This document shows positions 31,846-42,010 of a stretch of DNA of 64,000 nt, in pieces. Both the position numbers and the translations under genes were made by a program. The notes beneath the pieces were generated by a model. The model made no database searches and was not told where the DNA came from. It saw nothing but the letters and a program-made list of their open reading frames with translations. The stretch is from Xiphydria camelus (lineage: Eukaryota > Arthropoda > Insecta > Hymenoptera > Xiphydriidae): positions 13,270,890-13,334,889 of the forward strand of contig OY783200.1 in assembly GCA_963678675.1 (NCBI GenBank). Direction: 5' to 3'. How positions within the stretch are numbered: position 1 is the stretch's first letter; each line of letters opens with the position of its first letter.

Positions 31846-33144
31846 ATTGGTTAGTGGGAGGAGAGGTGAAACAGAAGGCGATCTACAATGATGGAATAAG
31901 AGTTGTAGAGCCCTAAGAAGGGCTAGTTGAGTGAACGGCGACTGCCGCCCGGCGGGGCAGCCGCTGTATACCTGTACGTACCTTAGTGGATATATAAGAG
32001 TGGCAGCAGCCCGCCACGGTGGACCTGAACCTTTAGGGGGTGGGGCCCCTGGGTGAAGAGGGTCGTGGTCACTGAGCGACCTTCCTTATCCTGAACTGCG
32101 CAGCGATTTCGGAAACGTCCGAATGGTGCGAGAGCTCCGGTAAGACTGATCAGGCTGTGTGGCGGCGATGGCTCGCCGGCCGTCTAATATACCCCGTTTG
32201 CGGACCTTGCCGAAAGCCCGCTGATGACCGATGACCGTTAGGTCCTCGGATGACGCGTCCTAACTACCTGCGCGTCCCTTATGACGCGCTCGGGGCTGTC
32301 TCCAACCCTTGAATCGTCGGCAGGCTAACGCATGCCGACTCGGCTGCGATCCACGCGTTACAAAATAAAATTTATGACATATAGTTAAAATTAGTTGTTT
32401 TGAGCCTATGTGTCCTTGTTCTATATGTACTTTCTTAATAATTGAGACACCGAAGTCTTCTGTTATCCATATTTTTTTTTGTTATTTATCAGTTTATAAA
32501 TGATTTCATCTTTAATTTCGCCCGACTTATCTATTTTAATTAATTTTTGATTTTCTCTAATCTCTTCAATTTGTAAAGTGTTTGCTGTCTTTATTGCGGA
32601 TTGATTATCTGGGCTTTCATGTGACTCCAGTACAGGGTTTCTTGATAAGCAATCAGCTTCTGTATTCTCTTTCCCTGGATTGTAGACAATATCGAAGTCA
32701 AATTGAGATATGTAATTTAAAATTTCTATTAAATCTGGATCATTACTTTTTTTTATATTGAAGTTCTCTAATGGCCTATGATCTGTAAAAATGATAAACC
32801 TTTTCCCTATTAAATAATATTGCCAATAAAGAATTGCTTCTTTAATTGCTAGGCATTCTATGTATATAGCTTTTTTGTTTTTTGTGTTTTGTTCAACTTT
32901 TTTGAGAAAAAGAATACTGTCTTTAAAGATTTATCCTCTTGCACTGAAAAAAATTTTCAGGGAATTGAGCAATAATTCTGGCTGAACCAACCAGAATTTC
33001 TAGCCACCGTGGCCACAGCCAGAAGTTTTCTTAAGACAGCCAGCCGAGTATGGCTAAGCTAATATGTTTAAAGTAACAATATCGTGATGTTTGTGTCAAG
33101 CTGCGCTGTACTGTTGAGCCAGTTATTTATTCTGATTGATTTAG

Positions 33145-33325
33145 ACGTGCAGTATGCCTACGTAAGCTGTACCGTATCGCTAAATTGCACGGAAATTTTG
33201 GTTCATCTAGACAAGCAGTATAGCTGTGTCAGCTATACCGTATTGCTAAATTGCGCGGGAATTTTGGTTCGTTTTGACAAGCAGTATAGCTGTGTCAGCT
33301 ATACCGTATTGCTAAATTGCAAGTA
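33145..33325. repeat. Three tandem units of about 63 bp
   Basis: Each unit includes GCAGTATAGCTGTGTCAGC (first unit GCAGTATGCCTACGTAAGC), then TGCTAAATTGC. The repeated frame VSYTVLLNC in all three units is a by-product of the repetition. Confidence 0.75.
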
Positions 33326-33418
33326 GGATTTTGCAAAAAGGGGGCGCGCACGCCTATCCTGCCGCCTGCCAACCCGCCTACTGGTGTCGGTTTTTTTTCC
33401 AACCCTTCCGGGATTCGA

Positions 33419-33632
33419 TTTTTTTTTTTTTTTTTTTTATAGAAGGGGAAATGCATTTACGCACCATCCCCAGGTTTGGCTAGAAATCCGGAGGTGTGTG
33501 GAGCTCAGGTGATCCCGCGACGAGAAAGTGCAATGTCGCAGGGCCCACACCGGGATTCGAACCTGCGTTCCTTAGATGAGATGCTTCGAGACTGGGAATG
33601 CTCGCATTCTACCAACTGCGCCACCGACTCTT
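33419..33632 (-). mobile_element. tRNA-derived SINE
   Basis: The minus strand starts with a tRNA-like head, box A TGGCGCAGTTGG and box B GGTTCGAATCC, continues with an unrelated body and ends in a poly(A) run (poly(T) at 33,419-33,440). A clear target duplication was not found. Confidence 0.78.
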
Positions 33633-34481
33633 CAAGTGGTCTTAGCTAAAACAGGCCTTTATATAATGCAACACTGAGATATCTCGGCAAAAATATTTAA
33701 ATAAATATTTAATTTGCTATCGGGGTACCGACTCGACTTCTACCGGTATTTCGTATGCCTCGGGCACAGAACCGCACAGTTGCAGGGACCTCTACCTGCA
33801 GGGAGCTGCAGTTGGAGCCACTTCTACCGGTAAAAATTGCTCGAATACCGACCAAGCCCGGCCGAAGGGGTCCCTGCAACTGTGTGGAACTGCGCGAGGC
33901 ATCCAGTATAGTCCACCCAGCCATACCGTTCAGTCACACTACACATAAGTTTACAGTTGGTGTAAACATACGTTTTATAGTCCAGCTAACTATACCTATA
34001 TACCTATATTACGTATAATCATACAGTTGGGGTAAGAATACGTCATCTGCTTAGGATAACCTTTCTAGTATATTAAGTAATCAGATGCCATATTGCTGCA
34101 TCAAACATATCTGTTAGCAATACTTGGACTGCTAACATAGCAATGCTGTATCTCAAATACAACTAATAGAATTACTGTAATAAAAATATTTTTAGGGGGG
34201 AATGGCTAGAAAGTCTCAGCCAGAAATGTATTGCTGTTAAAACTAAAGATTTTTTTCAGTGTGGGGTTGTTTTAGTATTGCGCCAACTCCTTCTGCACTG
34301 GCATCTGTAAATAAATATATTGGTGCTTTTTCATCAAATATTGCCAGTGCTGGAGCTGTAGATAAGTATTCTTTTGTTTTTACAAAACTGTCATTACATT
34401 GTTTTGACCAATGAAATTCTATATTTTTTCTTAATAGGTTACGTAGTGGGTCCAGTAGTATCGTGTGTTGAGGTATATATT

Positions 34482-35212
34482 CTATAAGTAAAAATTTATT
34501 TTCCCTAGAAATTGTCTCACTTGTTTCCTTGTCTGAGGTATAGGGAATTTCTTTATTGCTATTAAGTTATCATTCATCGGTTTAATGTAATTGTTGCCAA
34601 TTTTGTGACCTAGATATGTAATTTCATTTAAAGCAAATTGACATTTTCTTTCATTTAGTTTAAATCCTTGATCCTTTAACGCTTTTAGAGTTTGTTCTAC
34701 ATGTTTAATGTGTTCTTCATAAGTTTTTGAATGTATTAGTATGTCGTCTATGTAGTTTACTGCAAATTTATCTAGTTCTTTCCTTCTTATGACACTAGAC
34801 AGGATTCTTTGAAAAATTGCTGGCGCCGACTTCAGGCCATATGGGAGGCAATTCCACTGCCAATGACCATGATGTGTCACGAATGCTAATTTGTGTCTGT
34901 CCTTTTCGCGCACTGGTATCGACCAGAAAGCCGAGTTAACATCAAGTTTTGTAAAGAACTTGCAATTTCTGGCACGCAGAGTCAGATCATCAATCCTAGG
35001 AAATGGTTGACTCTCTGGCACAACAATTTTATTTAATTCTTTGAAGTCTATACAAAAGCGGGATCTTTTTCCTTCTTCTTTCTTGAAAACCATAGTGACT
35101 GGAGCTGCATATGGGCTACATGATTCTTCAATTAATTTTGCTTTCAACAATTCACTTACTTGCTTTTCAATTTCCTCTTTGTCTTGGAATGAGCATCTGT
35201 AAGGCTTATAGA
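34482..35212 (-). pseudogene. Gypsy reverse transcriptase
   Basis: Motifs in order: FCIDFKELNKIVVPESQPF, FFTKLDVNSAFWSIPV, LPYGLKSAPAIFQR, the active site NYIDDILIHS and TYLGHKIG. Copies the element RNA into DNA in cytoplasmic particles. Frame breaks at both sides (about 35,215 and 34,483) separate it from protease and RNase H; each looks like a one-base change rather than a programmed shift. Confidence 0.88.
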
Positions 35213-35757
35213 AATATATTTATATTCTGTCAGTTTAATTGCGGCCTCATATCCTTTAATTTCTCCGATATCAAACTTTGATTTTGCAAAGATGTCATTG
35301 TTTTCTTTAATTATGTCTTGTATACTGATTGTATTGTTGTTTTTTGTTATCGTGGCTTGAGTTTTATTTATTTTTGCATTGTTATCTTCGATTTTTATTT
35401 CGTTTTTAATAATTGGACATTTCTGAGTTATGTTTAAGTTTTCATCTTGGCATAGTTTACATTTTTGAATTATATCTAATCCCAACAATATATCTTCTTT
35501 AAAATAATTATTTTTTACTATGAAGAATGGAAAGGTTTCTTCAATATTATGAATTGTAGTTTGTAAGTATACTATACCCTTAGGTTTAGTTATTCCAGTT
35601 ATTCCTTTTAAATTATTTCCCCCACTCATAATTTTATTTCCATTATTAATTTTATTTAAAAATTCGTGGCTTATTAATGATACATTAGCTCCAGAGTCAT
35701 ATAGACCTATAGCTGGTTTATTATTGACGAGAATTTTTACTCTTATAAGTGGGGTGA
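35156..35757 (-). pseudogene. Gypsy protease region
   Basis: An aspartic-protease motif LYDSGANVSLIS lies at about 35,670-35,710, followed by FFIVKNNYFKEDILLGLDII, where the ILGxD-like block is the usual second landmark. It begins in the frame open from 35,757, next to the gag stop, and runs into a frame break before the reverse transcriptase. Confidence 0.75.
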
Positions 35758-36103
35758 CTATTCGTTTTTTGATTCTTCTGTGCTGGCTACAATTCTTTCG
35801 CTCTCTACATTATTTGTAATTTTAATTTTATCATTGTTTGGTCTCGAAATTTGTTTATCTTTTAATCTACACCTATGCTCTGGGTGGTACCTATCTTTAT
35901 AACCTAACTTTTCACAAATCGAACATGGTATCGTTTTGTTTTGTTTTGGTACTTTGTCATTATCTTTATCGTTTTTCTTAATGCTCATGTTTCCGAAATG
36001 CTTCAATTTAGACATTAAATCTTCCATAGTTAATATAGTTTTTCTCTCTAACCTACTCTGTATAAATTTTGGTAATTTAATTACTATTAAATCAATCTGA
36101 GTG
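35758..36103 (-). pseudogene. Gypsy gag C-terminal part with a Cys/His finger
   Basis: Reads IDLIVIKLPKFIQSRLE, then CSICEKLGYKDRYHPEHRC, a C-x2-C-x9-H-x4-C knuckle variant, then a short acidic tail. It is out of frame with the preceding gag segment by one base near 36,103. Confidence 0.7.
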
Positions 36104-36424
36104 TTGAGTCATTTTATCGTTAACTTCTAATAGTAAGTTTCTTTTTCTTAATGCATATTCTAATAACGAACCATTCAAATATTGATAATCGTATGCATAT
36201 GCAATGTCAGACCAGGATCCCAGGTAGCACACTAACGTCGAAATGACGTTTTTTGAAGGTCAGTTCTGACGTCAGATGACGAAAAATATGACGTCATTTT
36301 AACGTCGCCAAGACGGCTTAATTGCACATCCACACGACGTCAGACAAATCACGTAATAATGACGTTTTACCGTACGTTGTGAAGACGAAAAAAATGATGG
36401 TTCTAAAAGGTTAGGTCTGACGTA

Positions 36425-36638
36425 CACCCGGCGTCTTGGATTATGTCGCTGGTGACTTTTTTTTTAATGTTATTTTTAAACGTACTAACCAATGAACAAT
36501 TAATTCTCATGCCCTCATTAGCTACGGTAGTGTCTACTCTCGTTAATAAAAGCATGAGAATTGATTAATCCATTGGTTAGTACGTTTAAAAATAACATTT
36601 AAAAAAGTCACCAGCGACAGAATCCGAGACACCGAGTG
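36425..36638. mobile_element. Nested TA-type CACCCGG MITE in copy 2
   Basis: Inverse of 25,350-25,563; flanked by TA and in the same place within the host element, so it predates the spread of both 1181-bp copies. Confidence 0.8.
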
Positions 36639-36642
36639 TATA

Positions 36643-36733
36643 TCTTTTCATCGTGAGCGGTCACCCATCCAGCTAGTGTCCGCACTTTTCGCTGCTTAAC
36701 TTCGTTGATCGGTCGGTGTCCTCGAGTCCTCAT
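36643..36733 (-). other. 5S rRNA-derived segment in copy 2
   Basis: Minus-strand counterpart of 25,255-25,345 with the same box A and box C matches. Confidence 0.62.
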
Positions 36734-37399
36734 CTGCTGCACGCTCCTGTGGTTAAGAATATTATTACTATGTATTAGTGATCATATAAAGTTTGATGAA
36801 TAAATGTATATTACTTTTCAATAAGAAAGAGCGTGAAAAAATAAGATTTTATAATTGTATTATTCTTTTCTCAACATTTTCCTAATTTATGATTGTCTTT
36901 TGATAAATATTCTTGCATAGACGCAAATTGATACTAATATCAATTTGCGTCTATGCAAGAAATAAATAATAAATAAATATAAATAAATAAATAATTATAT
37001 GAATGTTTATTCATCCTACATTAATTGTCTTTTATTTACTTTAATAATCTGTGCTTTTTAATAAACAGTATAGTTTATAACTTGCTCAACATACTCTGGA
37101 GACTAAATGAAATAATTTATTGATTTAATAATTGAACAAATTACAATTTTTGTCCATTTATTCACAAATAAATTTTAAAGTCCCTATATATGCAGGAGAC
37201 GGAAATTTTTCTAAGTCTTGTTCGTCATTAAAAATGACGAAAAAGTTCCGTCATAAAGACGTTGAATTTTGACGTCCAAGGTACGTCGTAAATATGACGT
37301 CCCTGCGACGTTAATATTACGACAACTGACGTCTGAAACCCTATACTGACCAAAAAATGTCGTCTGAGACGTTATTCTAACGTCAGTGTGCTACCTGGG

Positions 37400-37817
37400 A
37401 TTGCACCGAGAAGGTTTCTATAAACGCGTTATTCCAAGTTTCCCAATTATTGTTTAATGAATTTTGTTTTAGAGAGACATTAAACCAGTCTAGTGCTGAT
37501 TTTTCTAAGAACAATCTTAAAGTTTCAGCGTATTTATTTTGATTTATTCCCACTCGGTTACACTCCCGAACAAACATCGATAGCCACGAGGTCGCTTTAA
37601 AATTTTCACCATTAAATTTCTCCAACACAATATCCTTAGCTAAACTATGACTGCTTTTCTCCATGGTGCTAGTGTTAGTGGTATCGGCATGTGTGATAGT
37701 GACTTCTTCCAAATATTCGTCACCTAGCACGACATTTCCTTCTTCATCCAAATAAATATTTTGAAGTTCATCCGTCAGGGTCACTAACACATTTCTAAAC
37801 TTATTTCTGGTTTTCAA
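37400..37817 (-). pseudogene. Gypsy gag N-terminal part
   Basis: About 140 residues with a capsid-like segment (FNGENFKATSWLSMFVRECN and LFLEKSALDWFN, reminiscent of retrotransposon gag). It is cut at its 3' side by the 1181-bp element; the frame continues beyond it at 36,216. The first ATG in this frame is at 37,815-37,817, about 200 bases inside the right LTR. Confidence 0.75.
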
Positions 37818-38090
37818 ACACTTAACTACATTTTCAACTACAGTTGTGTTGAAGAGTGAAGTATGATATGCACTGGTTCTTTTGTCTTGCGGGAATAGAA
37901 AAACTTCCTCTCTTGGCCCTCTAGTTGAATGGTTTTCACTTTAACTACGGAGCTCTTCGAATCGGCACCGGCTTCTGAGGTGAACTGGAACTTCGCTTTT
38001 ACCCTCATTGTATTGATTTGTAAATTTCGAAATCAGAAATTTAACCAGGAGATTGATTTAGGTTGTAGAACTCAGACAATTTAAGATGTA

Positions 38091-38406
38091 CCGTATGTCC
38101 GCGATCATTTGAACCATAGGAAAATTGCGAGTTTTGCATGAGCACCCCTTTGGGTCTCCTCGTCCAATAGAATCACCGGAGAAGCGTGAATGCGCATGCG
38201 TAGTCATCCGCGAGTGTGGCGTCGTCAGCAAGTTCAGATCGATTATTTCGATAACCGATCTGAACTTGCTGACGACGCCACACTCGCGGATGACTACGCA
38301 TGCGCATTCACGCTTCTCCGGTGATTCTATTGGACAAGGAGACCCAAAGGGGTGCTCATGCAAAACTCGCAATTTTCCTATGGTTCAAATGATCGCGGAC
38401 ATACGG
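38091..38406. mobile_element. Palindromic TA-type MITE (316 bp) in the right LTR
   Basis: CCGTATGTCCGCG / CGCGGACATACGG ends, TA on both sides. The left LTR carries the empty site AAGATGTAGTTGC. Confidence 0.92.
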
Positions 38407-38589
38407 TAGTTGCTGAAAACTATATTACAATTATTTACAGAGTCTTACGCACTAAACATAACCATAAACCTACAGTTTAACACCTACCTAAATCAATACA
38501 ATTGTCGTTAATTTGCGAAAGTTATTGACGATCGGGTGTATCTTAGTTAGGCTTATCACGATGTTTACAGCTCGGAGCCAACTAATGTA

Positions 38590-38903
38590 CCATATGTCCG
38601 CGATCAATTTTACCATAGGAAAATTGCGATTATTGCATGAGCACCTCTGCGGGTCTCCTCGTCCAATAGAATCATCGGAAAAGCGTGAATGCGCATGCGT
38701 AGTCACCGCGAGTGTTGGCGTGACGTTTGCGAGTGCAGTTCGATTTCGATTTCGATTCTCGCGTCGAAGTCGAACTGCACTCGCGGATGACTACGCATGC
38801 GCAGTCACGCTTCTCCGGTGATTCTATTGGACGAGGAGACCCGCAGAGGTGCTCATGCAATAATCGCAATTTTCCTATGGTAAAATTGATCGCGGACATA
38901 TGG
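38590..38903. mobile_element. Palindromic TA-type MITE (314 bp), diverged relative, in the right LTR
   Basis: CCATATGTCCGCG / CGCGGACATATGG ends, TA on both sides; the left LTR has the empty site CTAATGTACTGCC. The arms are related to, but distinct from, the neighbouring MITE. Confidence 0.92.
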
Positions 38904-39112
38904 TACTGCCCTCTCCGTTGAGGAGTAACTCATGTGCTGGTCGCCCGATCGCTAGTGTCGCGCGACTAAGTTTTGGCGCTAAGCGTTTAAAACTTACATA
39001 TATTAAAACGTCAGACGGAGGTAACATAAAAAAATGTTCGAAACAAAAGTTACAAATTTGAGGGCGTCTGATACCCCTTTATTAGTGACCTAGCCGACGA
39101 TTTACATAGGTA

Positions 39113-39325
39113 CACCCGTGCTCACGGAATCTGTCGCTGGTGACTTTTTTTACACCTTATTTTTAAACGTACTAACCAGTGAACAATTAATTCTCATGCC
39201 CTCATTAGCTACGGTGACGTCTACTCTCGTTAATGAAAGCACGAGGATTGATTAATCATTGGTTAGTACGTTTAAAAATAACATTTAAAAAAAGTCACCA
39301 GCGACAGATTCCGTGAGCCCGGGTG
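39113..39325. mobile_element. TA-type CACCCG foldback MITE (213 bp)
   Basis: CACCCGTGCTCACGG ... CCGTGAGCCCGGGTG flanked by TA; arms contain GTCGCTGGTGAC and AAACGTACTAACC. Confidence 0.88.
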
Positions 39326-39524
39326 TACATCATTTGTGACCTTCAAACAAGTAACATACAAATTTTCAGCCCGAGGTACGAATATTTTTTGAGCAAAATT
39401 TTTTTCTTTTTTGAGTCATCTGGCGTGTCTTTTGCAGGGGTTCTGAGCAAAATCCTTGTAAATGACACTTCCTAATGGTCCATCCAATCACCTCAAAAAA
39501 TTCTAGTCGAAGGTATTATTGTAA

Positions 39525-39864
39525 TGTGGCGACCAGACGATCGCCACGCCTCTAGCGACCAGACAGCCTCAACACATCTTGTCCAGTGATCAACCGATCA
39601 CCACGCCTCTGGCGGCCAGGCTATCGTAGCACCGGATCACCACGCTTTTGAAGACTCAGCTAGCCACGCCACGAGAGTCGGAAGTCCCATTCTCCTGCCT
39701 GCTCGAGCCCACTACGGACGCATCGACACAGCGCTCTGCTCTACCTCGCTAACCGCGGCTCATTGTCGATAGTTAAAATAAACTTTAGTTATATTTCGTA
39801 ACTATCGCCTCCTTCCGACCGTCCACTCCTCGCACGATCCGTGGGAGATCTCGAGATCCCCACA
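39525..39864. mobile_element. Solo LTR (340 bp)
   Basis: TGTGGCGACCAGACG ... GATCCCCACA flanked by GTAA at 39,521-39,524 and 39,865-39,868. It has internal AATAAA-like sequence and no coding region. Confidence 0.8.
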
Positions 39865-39933
39865 GTAATGTGGCGGCCCGCCACCAGATGGCGCTGCCCT
39901 TCTCACTAGTGGTCGAACACGAGTACGTTTCTA

Positions 39934-40146
39934 CACCCGGGCTCACGGAATCTGTCGCTGGTGACTTTTTTTAAATGTTATTTTTAAACGTACTAACCAA
40001 TGATTAATCAATCCTCGTGCTTTCATTAACGAGAGTAGACGTCACCGTAGCTAATGAGGGCATGAGAATTAATTGTTCACTGGTTAGTACGTTTAAAAAT
40101 AAGGTTTAAAAAAAGTCACCAGCGACAGATTTCGTGAGCACGGGTG
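39934..40146. mobile_element. TA-type CACCCGG foldback MITE (213 bp) in the TRIM-like LTR
   Basis: Flanked by TA; the second LTR shows the empty site GTTTCTACATAAG at about 40,815. Opposite orientation to the copy at 39,113. Confidence 0.92.
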
Positions 40147-40298
40147 TACATAAGACCGAAGCTGTTCGACAACCACGGAGGATAGAGCACACAGAGCGTC
40201 TAAGGCAGGAGTCGGCCTAGCCTTACTGACGAGTCCACAGGCCGACTCCGGGACGAAACGCTCCGCCGATAACATGGCGATCGCTCTTTTCGCCAAAG

Positions 40299-40312
40299 TG
40301 GTGACCCCGACG
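40299..40312 (+). promoter_or_regulatory. Primer-binding-site-like sequence of the TRIM-like element
   Basis: TGGTGACCCCGACG just inside the first LTR resembles tRNA primer-binding sites of insect gypsy elements. Confidence 0.65.
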
Positions 40313-41141
40313 TGATCCAGCGGAGAAGATCATCATTCCTGCAGCATACCTTCTGGACCAAGGAACTCCCATGATAGGACACCTTCATCCGGAAGCAGAG
40401 CCAACGACACGCACACGGCCACGACGCTCTCAGCCAGCACCAGCCACACCAGCGCTCACGCACACGGCCACGACGCTCCAGCACCAGCTACACACACACG
40501 GCCACGACGCCCCAGAGCACCAGCCATGCCAGCGCACACACACACGGCCATGCTAGACCCACGCAGGCAGCAGCCGCATCATCACACACACACACACAGG
40601 ATCGATCTCTCACACGCTGCGACGAACACCGGCGGAATTTCCAACTCACGATGTCCCAGTCACATAGAACCACGCTCACACAGCCATCGCCACGCACACC
40701 ACCATCTTCCACATCGTTACGCCTGCCTCCAGCAGCCGTCACTGGGGGGAGTACTGTGGCGGCCCGCCACCAGATGGCGCTGCCCTTCTCACTAGTGGTC
40801 GAACACGAGTACGTTTCTACATAAGACCGAAGCTGTTCGACAACCACGGAGGACAGAGCACACAGAGCGTCTAAGGCAGGAGTCGGCCTAGCCTTACTGA
40901 CGAGTCCACAGGCCGACTCCGTGACGAAACGCTCCGCCGATAACATGGCGATCGCTCTTTTCGCCAAAAAGTAATACCTCCGTGACCGCCATCTTTTAGT
41001 ATATAACGGCACCTACGAGAGGCCAACGTGTGAACGCTGTTGGCGGACTGCGCCAAGATCCTTTGATATGTGGACGAAAAACCGACAACACTCGGCTGGC
41101 CGGCCAACGCTGGCCGCCAACGACAAATTTACGCCAAGTGG

Positions 41142-41203
41142 CCCTGTACACGTTGGCCCAACGCATTGGCCCAACGCATTGGCCCAACGTGTACAGGGGC
41201 CTT
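41142..41203. repeat. Short foldback GGCCCTGTACACGTTGG ... CCAACGTGTACAGGGGCC
   Basis: A 62-base inverted repeat with tandem CCAACGCATTGGC inside. Its right side is the inverse of the TIR-like end at 24,189. Confidence 0.7.
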
Positions 41204-41518
41204 TAAAGGAATTCAGTGGATCTCCAACTGAGGCGGCAGGTCCTCTTCGCGCGGGAGAAGGACCTGTTTTCGTCGTCTGGTGGTGGCGACACCGTTGCTC
41301 GTCGTGGGTCGGCCGCTATTGCTGGTGGGAAGCGGCTGCGGAGGCTCCACAGCCATCGTTTTATATTATACTTTTTATTTCAATTCACTTCACTACATAC
41401 AGATTCATAAATTAAGGCTATATTTTCGTTTTTGACTCCTGCAATGCCTACTATACTTTATAAAGTAAGCATTGACTCCTGCCATATTGTTATATTTCAA
41501 ATCAGGCGGTAAATAATT

Positions 41519-41992
41519 GTGTTTGGCTCGGTGGCGCCTAAATTTACTTCCTCGACCACCAGCCAACCTAATTGGACAGTAGCTCAGTTAAAAGGTGAAT
41601 TAAATCGTCGGGGAGCTTCTTTGCAAGGAAAGAAGAAAGATCTTCTGGACAGGTAGATAAATTCAAAATTATATGTGGATACAATACTCATAACCTTAAC
41701 AATTTCATTATTTATGAAAGAAATCGTTCGAATACACGTATGGTAAAGAAATAATCAGATAGATCATGAGCAATATATTTTTTATTTCATATTATGCTTG
41801 TACGATGCAAATAACTATTTTAATTTGCCGAACACCTCAACTTCAAATGATAATAATAGCAGTAGTTTGGATCCAACGTTTTGGTCACCAAATTCTTCAG
41901 AGTACAAACACATTAATGCAGATACCATCATTCCTTGGAATAACCATAGGATGGCGTGCTTTCCATCAATGACATATGTATACAACATAACA
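41519..41992 (+). pseudogene. Fragment of a repeat-encoded protein with a SAP-like motif
   Basis: The first exon (to 41,652, donor GTAGAT) encodes WTVAQLKGELNRRGASLQ then GKKKDLLDR, the helix-turn-helix pattern of SAP DNA-binding motifs. A second segment (about 41,796-41,992) encodes YDANNYFNLPNTS and DTIIPWNNHRM. This pairing resembles the N-terminus of multi-copy insect proteins that carry YqaJ or SWIM domains, which are absent here. No start codon was identified. Confidence 0.5.
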
Positions 41993-42010
41993 TAATGTAA
42001 TGCGATTTAA

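Larger units (their letters stand above)
27580..32159 (-). mobile_element. Jockey-clade LINE, near full length (4.6 kb)
   Basis: Flanked by the 11-bp duplication TGGCGGCGATG (27,569-27,579 and 32,160-32,170). The 3' end is a poly(A) tail, seen as poly(T) at 27,580-27,598. It carries ORF1 (zinc knuckles) and ORF2 (endonuclease plus reverse transcriptase). Codon use and GC content are much higher than in the surrounding gypsy sequence. Confidence 0.88.
26931..32362. mobile_element. Solo LTR (841 bp without its insert) inside gypsy pol
   Basis: Starts TGTAGGAGGGG and ends ACGCGTTACA (TG...CA in either direction), flanked by AAAT at 26,927-26,930 and 32,363-32,366. The Jockey element at 27,580-32,159 is inserted in it. 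No internal region of its own is present, so it is probably a recombination product of a full element. Its strand is not decided. Confidence 0.75.
32942..34261. mobile_element. CACTG...CAGTG non-autonomous DNA element (1320 bp)
   Basis: Ends CACTGAAAAAAATTTTC and GATTTTTTTCAGTG, flanked by TG (32,940-32,941 and 34,262-34,263). Removing it restores the RNase H frame. CACTG ends and a 2-bp duplication suggest a CACTA-like element. It contains a tandem repeat and a SINE and has no transposase. Confidence 0.8.
32367..34481 (-). pseudogene. Gypsy RNase H and connection region, split by a CACTG element
   Basis: Segments 34,481-34,262 (APIYLFTDASAEGVGAIL) and 32,939-32,367 (QEDKSLKTVFFFSKKLN, FTDHRPLENF, PGKENTEADCLSRNP) form an RNase H domain once the 1320-bp insert is removed. 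The join then reads KQPQEDK in frame. A one-base frameshift in an A run breaks it after TQKTKK, and another lies at the RT boundary near 34,483. Confidence 0.8.
36219..37399 (-). mobile_element. Non-autonomous CCCAGG-family element, copy 2 (1181 bp, inverted relative to copy 1)
   Basis: Same length and nearly the same sequence as 24,589-25,769 in the opposite orientation, flanked by AT (36,217-36,218 and 37,400-37,401). Removing it restores gag reading FSVQSWSDIAYAY. Confidence 0.9.
24461..38998 (-). mobile_element. Ty3/gypsy-type LTR retrotransposon, defective and multiply interrupted
   Basis: LTRs at 24,461-25,989 and 38,019-38,998 both start TGTAAATTTCG and end AAAACTTACA. After subtracting insertions each is 346 bp, and I saw three differences between them, so the element is fairly young. 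Order on the minus strand: gag (37,817 downward), Cys/His finger, protease, reverse transcriptase, RNase H, integrase, then a polypurine tract next to the left LTR. Flanks are TATG and TATA, an imperfect duplication. Several one-base frameshifts in gag and pol make it non-autonomous. Confidence 0.85.
38019..38998 (-). repeat. Right LTR (5' LTR on the minus strand) with two MITE insertions
   Basis: Core of 346 bp after removal of the MITEs at 38,091-38,406 and 38,590-38,903. It matches the left LTR except for at least three bases. Confidence 0.88.
39869..40970 (+). mobile_element. Short LTR retrotransposon (TRIM-like, 1.1 kb)
   Basis: Direct repeats 39,869-40,297 (about 214 bp without its MITE) and 40,755-40,970 start TGTGGCGGCCCGCCACC and end near TTTTCGCCAAA. 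A primer-binding-like TGGTGACCCCGACG is at 40,299 and a polypurine tract ACTGGGGGGAG precedes the second LTR. Flanked by GTAA on both sides. The internal 450 bases are His/Thr-codon-rich with no recognised gene. Confidence 0.78.

Noticed and set aside
33540..33632. tRNA gene on the minus strand
   Set aside because: Box A and box B are present, but the sequence runs into an unrelated body and a poly(A) tail, so it is a SINE head.
24455..39002. Exact target duplication of the gypsy element
   Set aside because: Flanks read TATG and TATA; one mismatch, so recorded only as imperfect.
40371..40795. Possible His/Thr-rich protein in the TRIM-like element
   Set aside because: Composition reflects CA-rich simple sequence; no conserved motif.
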